DNA from: Dokdonia donghaensis DSW-1 | GTDB lineage: Bacteria > Bacteroidota > Bacteroidia > Flavobacteriales > Flavobacteriaceae | Reading direction: 5' to 3' | NCBI RefSeq assembly: GCF_001653755.1 | Contig: NZ_CP015125.1 | Span: forward strand, 494,001 to 558,000 | DNA length: 64,000 nt | In this document: positions 60,945 to 64,000 of the stretch, piece after piece | Numbering within the stretch: the first letter of the stretch is position 1 | Layout: every line of letters starts with the position of its first letter | Notes under the pieces: generated by a model | Seen by the model: the letters and a program-made list of their open reading frames with translations, nothing else | What the model was told of the DNA's origin: nothing | Databases searched by the model: none | Position numbers and translations under genes: made by a program

Positions 60945-61898
60945 TTAAGCGTTTTGAGAATTTGATTTTTCTAGGTTTACTATGTAGTTACGAGAAAACG
61001 CTTCGTCAGTTTTCATCGCTGCGACAAGTTCATCTATAGTATCAAAGGTTTTTTCTTCTCTTATACGTTCTAGTAGTTGTATCTCCAGCTGTTGCCCATA
61101 GAGGTCTTCATCAAAATCAAAGAAGTAGGTCTCTATAGTTTGCTTCTCTCCTCCTACCGTAGGGTTTGTACCTATATTCATCATCCCGAATACTGGCTTA
61201 CCGCTTATGATTGCTTTTGCTACATAAACGCCTTGTGCAGGGATGAGTTTATAATCTTCGGCTATTTCTAGGTTTGCAGTGGGGTAGCCTATGGTTCTAC
61301 CTAGGCTTTTACCTTTTACCACAACTCCATTAAGCATAAAAGGCGCACTGAGATAACTATTTGCTAGTGCAACATTACCACTTACTAGTGCCTTGCGCAC
61401 TTTAGTAGAGCTTATGGCTACATCTTCTAGTTCTTGTTTTGAGATTTCCTCTACCTCAAAGCCCAGCGTTTTTCCAAAACGCTTGAGATCTTCAATATTT
61501 GCATTACGATTACGGCCAAAACGGTGGTCATACCCTATAATCACTTTTTTTGCATTAAGGCTGTTTACCAGTATTTCTTCTACAAAAGTCTCTGCGTGAT
61601 AACGAGAGAAATCTAGTGTAAAAGGATGTATTACCAGGTGATCAAGGTCTAAACTCTCAAGCAGTTGCTCACGCTCTGCAATGGTGTTTATAAGCTTGAG
61701 CGAGGTATCTTTTTGTAACACCATACGCGGGTGCGGAAAAAAAGTAAGTACGCACGACTCCCAGCCGTTTGCGCGGGCGCTCTCATTTATTCTGTTTATA
61801 ATCTTTCTGTGACCTAGGTGCAAGCCATCAAAGGTGCCTATAGTCACCACGGTTCCTTTTTGAGAGGTAAATGTATGTGCGCTGTTATGAGTTTTCAC
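60945..61898 (-). CDS. ribF: Bifunctional riboflavin kinase/FAD synthetase
   Basis: A 317-residue enzyme making FMN and FAD. The N-terminal nucleotidyltransferase domain has TIGTFDGLHLGHRKII (near residue 21) and IISSTKVRKAL (written here as AISSTKVRKAL, near residue 162). The C-terminal flavokinase domain has GKSLGRTIGYPTANLE (near residue 195) and the Glu in QTIETYFFDFDEDLYG. Length is normal. It lies two bases after pth and four before the HTTM gene, so the three form an operon. Confidence 0.96.
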   Translation of the reverse strand: MKTHNSAHTFTSQKGTVVTIGTFDGLHLGHRKIINRINESARANGWESCVLTFFPHPRMVLQKDTSLKLINTIAEREQLLESLDLDHLVIHPFTLDFSRYHAETFVEEILVNSLNAKKVIIGYDHRFGRNRNANIEDLKRFGKTLGFEVEEISKQELEDVAISSTKVRKALVSGNVALANSYLSAPFMLNGVVVKGKSLGRTIGYPTANLEIAEDYKLIPAQGVYVAKAIISGKPVFGMMNIGTNPTVGGEKQTIETYFFDFDEDLYGQQLEIQLLERIREEKTFDTIDELVAAMKTDEAFSRNYIVNLEKSNSQNA

Positions 61899-61900
61899 TA

Positions 61901-62530
61901 CTATTTTCCGTTGTAGGCGTTCATTGTATTATTTATCCCAGCTTTTACAAACGAGGCTATGACCTCGCTGGCTTTATCTAGTCGTTCTGGTAGTGCTGCG
62001 TTCTCGTCTGGTGTCCACTCACCTAGCACATAATCTACCTGCCTCCCTTTTGAAAACTGATCACTTATCCCAAAACGGAATCTATTATACTTAGTCGTAT
62101 TGAGCTGTGCTTGCGTATCCTTAAGACCGTTGTGTCCTCCGTCTGAGCCTTTGGTTTTTACACGTATGGTTCCAAACTCTAGGTTAAGATCATCTGTGAT
62201 AACTAGTAGGTTTTCTACAGGGACTTTTTCTTGTTGTAGCCAGTAGCGTATGGCTTTACCACTTAGATTCATAAAGGTATTAGGCTTCAGCAGTATTACT
62301 GTTTTACCTTTTACTCTGGTACGTGCGATGTCACCTAGCTTTTCGGTTTCAAAGGTGGTTTCTTGCGCTTTCGCGAAAGCGTCTACTACTTTAAAACCTA
62401 TATTGTGACGTGTGTTTTCATATTTGGGACCAATGTTACCCAAACCAACGATGAGAAATTTTTTCATAGGGTCTACTGCTGCTTCATCTTCTTTAGATTT
62501 ATTAAAAAGTCTTCCAAAAAAAGCGAGCAT
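61901..62530 (-). CDS. pth: Peptidyl-tRNA hydrolase
   Basis: A 209-residue esterase that recycles peptidyl-tRNA. The core motifs are present: LIVGLGNIGPKYENTRHNIGF (first 20: LIVGLGNIGPKYENTRHNIG; catalytic His), LKPNTFMNLSGKAI, TDDLNLEFG (catalytic Asp) and GSDGGHNGLKD. A short extra N-terminus (LAFFGRLFNKSKEDEAAVD) precedes the usual start; the Met at residue 22 is an alternative start. One palindrome copy is read as VDAFAKAQ at the helix after the active-site His. First gene of pth-ribF-HTTM. Confidence 0.95.
   Translation of the reverse strand: MLAFFGRLFNKSKEDEAAVDPMKKFLIVGLGNIGPKYENTRHNIGFKVVDAFAKAQETTFETEKLGDIARTRVKGKTVILLKPNTFMNLSGKAIRYWLQQEKVPVENLLVITDDLNLEFGTIRVKTKGSDGGHNGLKDTQAQLNTTKYNRFRFGISDQFSKGRQVDYVLGEWTPDENAALPERLDKASEVIASFVKAGINNTMNAYNGK
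62366..62381. repeat. Palindrome copy 20, 16 bp, in pth
   Basis: CGCTTTCGCGAAAGCG read as VDAFAKAQ, aligned without insertion to the helix that other Pth proteins have at this place. Confidence 0.95.
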
Positions 62531-62603
62531 AGTTAGGAGTTTAATAGCAATGACAAGGTAATCGCTTTGTTATGGGATACCGATAGTCACTAATGTATAA
62601 AAA

Positions 62604-62637
62604 TAAAAAAAGCATCTCGAAGAACGAGATGCTTTTG
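62604..62637 (-). terminator. Terminator after rplY
   Basis: AAAAGCATCTCG / CGAGATGCTTTT stem with a five-base loop, with a T run in the leftward direction (A run 62604-62610). It ends the prs-rplY unit and separates it from pth. Confidence 0.88.
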
Positions 62638-62659
62638 TATTTATAATTTATGAGATAAA

Positions 62660-63286
62660 TTAATCTTCCTTTACAGCAGCTACATCGCTAGTCTCTGTTG
62701 ATGGAACATCATCCTCATCCTCATCCTCATCGTCAACAACGGCAGTACGTGAAGTTCTCACTTGACATACAACTGTGTTGTCTGGGTGCATTATTGTTAT
62801 GTTTTCTTGTGGAAGCTCTCCTATGTAAAGCTTGTTTCCAATCTTAAGGTTTGTAATATCTGCCTCAAGAAAATCTGGAAGATCTTTTGGAAGTGCTTTC
62901 ACACGTAGTACACGGTTTGTTTTACGTAAAACACCTCCGTTACGAACACCTTTAGAGTTTCCTGTAAAGTGTACTGGGATGTTCATCGTCACTTCTTTAC
63001 CATCAAAAATCTGGTAGAAGTCTATGTGTAAGATACGATCAGTTACCGGGTGAAACTGTATGTCTTGTAATATAGCTTGTACGGTTACACCGTCTAGCTC
63101 TATCTCTACAGTGTGCGCGTCTGGAGTGTAAACCAAATTTTTAAACGCTAGTTCTGGTGCGCTGAAATGTAGTGGCTCGTCCCCTCCGTATACTACGCAA
63201 GGTACCAGTCCAGCATTACGTAAGGCTTTTGTAGCTTTCTTGCCTACGCTTTCTCTTTTAGATCCTTGGATCGAAACTGATTTCAT
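62660..63286 (-). CDS. rplY: Ribosomal protein L25, long (CTC/TL5) form
   Basis: A 208-residue 5S rRNA-binding ribosomal protein. The N-terminal L25 domain (about 1-90; GSKRESVGKKATKALRNAGL, VPCVVYGG, HFHPVTDRILHIDFYQ-type core seen as FHPVTDRILHIDFYQI) is followed by the TL5-type C-terminal domain (about 95-185; VPVHFTGNSKGVRNGGVL appears as IPVHFTGNSKGVRNGG). The end is a very acidic tail (DDEDEDEDDV). It lies 30 bases after prs, a common bacterial pairing. Confidence 0.95.
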   Translation of the reverse strand: MKSVSIQGSKRESVGKKATKALRNAGLVPCVVYGGDEPLHFSAPELAFKNLVYTPDAHTVEIELDGVTVQAILQDIQFHPVTDRILHIDFYQIFDGKEVTMNIPVHFTGNSKGVRNGGVLRKTNRVLRVKALPKDLPDFLEADITNLKIGNKLYIGELPQENITIMHPDNTVVCQVRTSRTAVVDDEDEDEDDVPSTETSDVAAVKED

Positions 63287-63316
63287 TGTTAAATAATTAT
63301 AGTTAAAAAAAAAATA

Positions 63317-64000
63317 TTACATAATAAACTTAGATGCGATACTTGTGTTACTATTAACACGGTGCATTACATCTGCAAAAAGTGGGGCGCAAGTTAATAC
63401 CTTTACCTTATCACTTTTATGGTCTCTCGGGATTGAATCTGTTACTATCAATTCTGCCAGTTGACTATTTTCTATTTTATCATAAGCGTTACCACTTAAT
63501 ATGGCGTGTGTACATATGGCACGTACGCTTAATGCTCCTTTTTCCATCATTAGGTCTGCAGCCTTTGTAAGTGTTCCGGCAGTATCTACCATATCATCTA
63601 CAAGTACTACGTGCTGTCCTGCTACACTACCTATAAGCTCCATATGAGAGATAACATTTGCCTTTGCACGTTGCTTGTAACAAATAACTACGTCACTCTC
63701 CATTGCTTTACTATATGCATAAGCTCTCTTACTACCTCCCATATCTGGTGATGCGATGGTAAGATTTTCTAATCCTAACCCCTTTAAATAAGGAAGGAAA
63801 ATTGTACTTGCAAATAGATGATCTACTGGCTTCTCAAAAAATCCTTGTATTTGATCTGCGTGTAAATCCATTGTGATAATACGTGTAGCACCTGCTGTTT
63901 CTAGCAGGCTTGCCATAAGCTTTGCAGCAATAGGCACACGTGGCTTATCCTTACGATCTTGTCGCGCCCACCCAAAATAAGGTATCACGGCAGTAATGTG
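63317..64000 (-). CDS. prs: Ribose-phosphate pyrophosphokinase, N-terminus outside the window
   Basis: The last ~227 residues of PRPP synthetase, which supplies PRPP for nucleotides, His and Trp. Seen: IPYFGWARQDRKDKPRVPIA (ATP-binding flexible region), TMDLHADQIQGFF (catalytic region), KRAYAYSKAM and the PRPP loop VVLVDDMVDTAGTLTKA. The reading frame continues to the window edge. The first internal ATG (63988) is not the real start, because the full enzyme is about 310 residues. Operon with rplY. Confidence 0.96.
   Translation of the reverse strand, partial: HITAVIPYFGWARQDRKDKPRVPIAAKLMASLLETAGATRIITMDLHADQIQGFFEKPVDHLFASTIFLPYLKGLGLENLTIASPDMGGSKRAYAYSKAMESDVVICYKQRAKANVISHMELIGSVAGQHVVLVDDMVDTAGTLTKAADLMMEKGALSVRAICTHAILSGNAYDKIENSQLAELIVTDSIPRDHKSDKVKVLTCAPLFADVMHRVNSNTSIASKFIM

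Noticed and set aside
1..64000. CRISPR array, prophage, integron or restriction-modification system
   Set aside because: No direct-repeat/spacer pattern, phage structural genes, integrase, transposase or methyltransferase of the restriction type were found; RsmA is the only methyltransferase recognised.

Overview
The window looks like a chromosome segment of a marine flavobacterium (Bacteroidota, family Flavobacteriaceae; the gene content and style fit Dokdonia or a close relative, but the genus is an inference). Evidence: moderately AT-rich DNA, Bacteroidota-type -7 promoter boxes (TAnnTTTG), lipoproteins with short leaders ending in Cys, a secreted protein with a type IX secretion C-terminal domain, DUF3109, DUF4199 and DUF4286 proteins, and an OlsF-like bifunctional acyltransferase. 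No rRNA, tRNA, CRISPR array, intact insertion sequence or phage was seen. Genes are densely packed, and the only gap over 300 bases is the katG/marC divergent region (30169-30485).

Layout. 0.2-6 kb: a membrane-anchored 7TMR-DISM/LuxR regulator, radA, a Tas-type aldo-keto reductase, an OmpA lipoprotein and exonuclease III. 6-13 kb: a 1141-residue probable outer-membrane protein of unknown function, a small lipoprotein and a large type IX-secreted protein. 13-23 kb: glyS, comF, an Ig-like lipoprotein, an omega-amidase and a three-gene operon (cNMP/CBS/DUF294 protein, DEDDh exonuclease, HAD phosphatase). 23-34 kb: aminotransferase, alpha/beta hydrolase, M20 peptidase, katG, marC, a C-terminal processing protease, dCMP deaminase and a HupE/UreJ-type membrane protein. 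34-39 kb: a leftward cluster fbp - coiled-coil protein - globular partner - Ras/Rab-like GTPase - hybrid histidine kinase, whose last three genes overlap; this is the best candidate for a little-described system. 39-43 kb: GNAT, aspartate kinase and the OlsF-like enzyme. 43-52 kb: a PAS kinase/response regulator pair, an ArsR-controlled PLP decarboxylase with a decayed partial second copy, and various small genes including one 56-codon gene. 53-64 kb: leftward housekeeping operons (prs, rplY; pth, ribF, HTTM protein; serS, TPR protein, DUF4286, rsmA, mgtE, thioesterase).

The most striking feature is not a gene. A perfect palindrome with core GCTTTCGCGAAAGC, often extended to 16-26 bp, occurs 20 times, about once per 3.2 kb (one copy keeps only the 12-bp core). 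Half of the copies lie between genes. The other half lie in genes, where they are always read as AFAK or FRES, including in serS, pth and rsmA. Chance would give essentially none. It behaves like a highly iterated genome-wide motif of unknown function.
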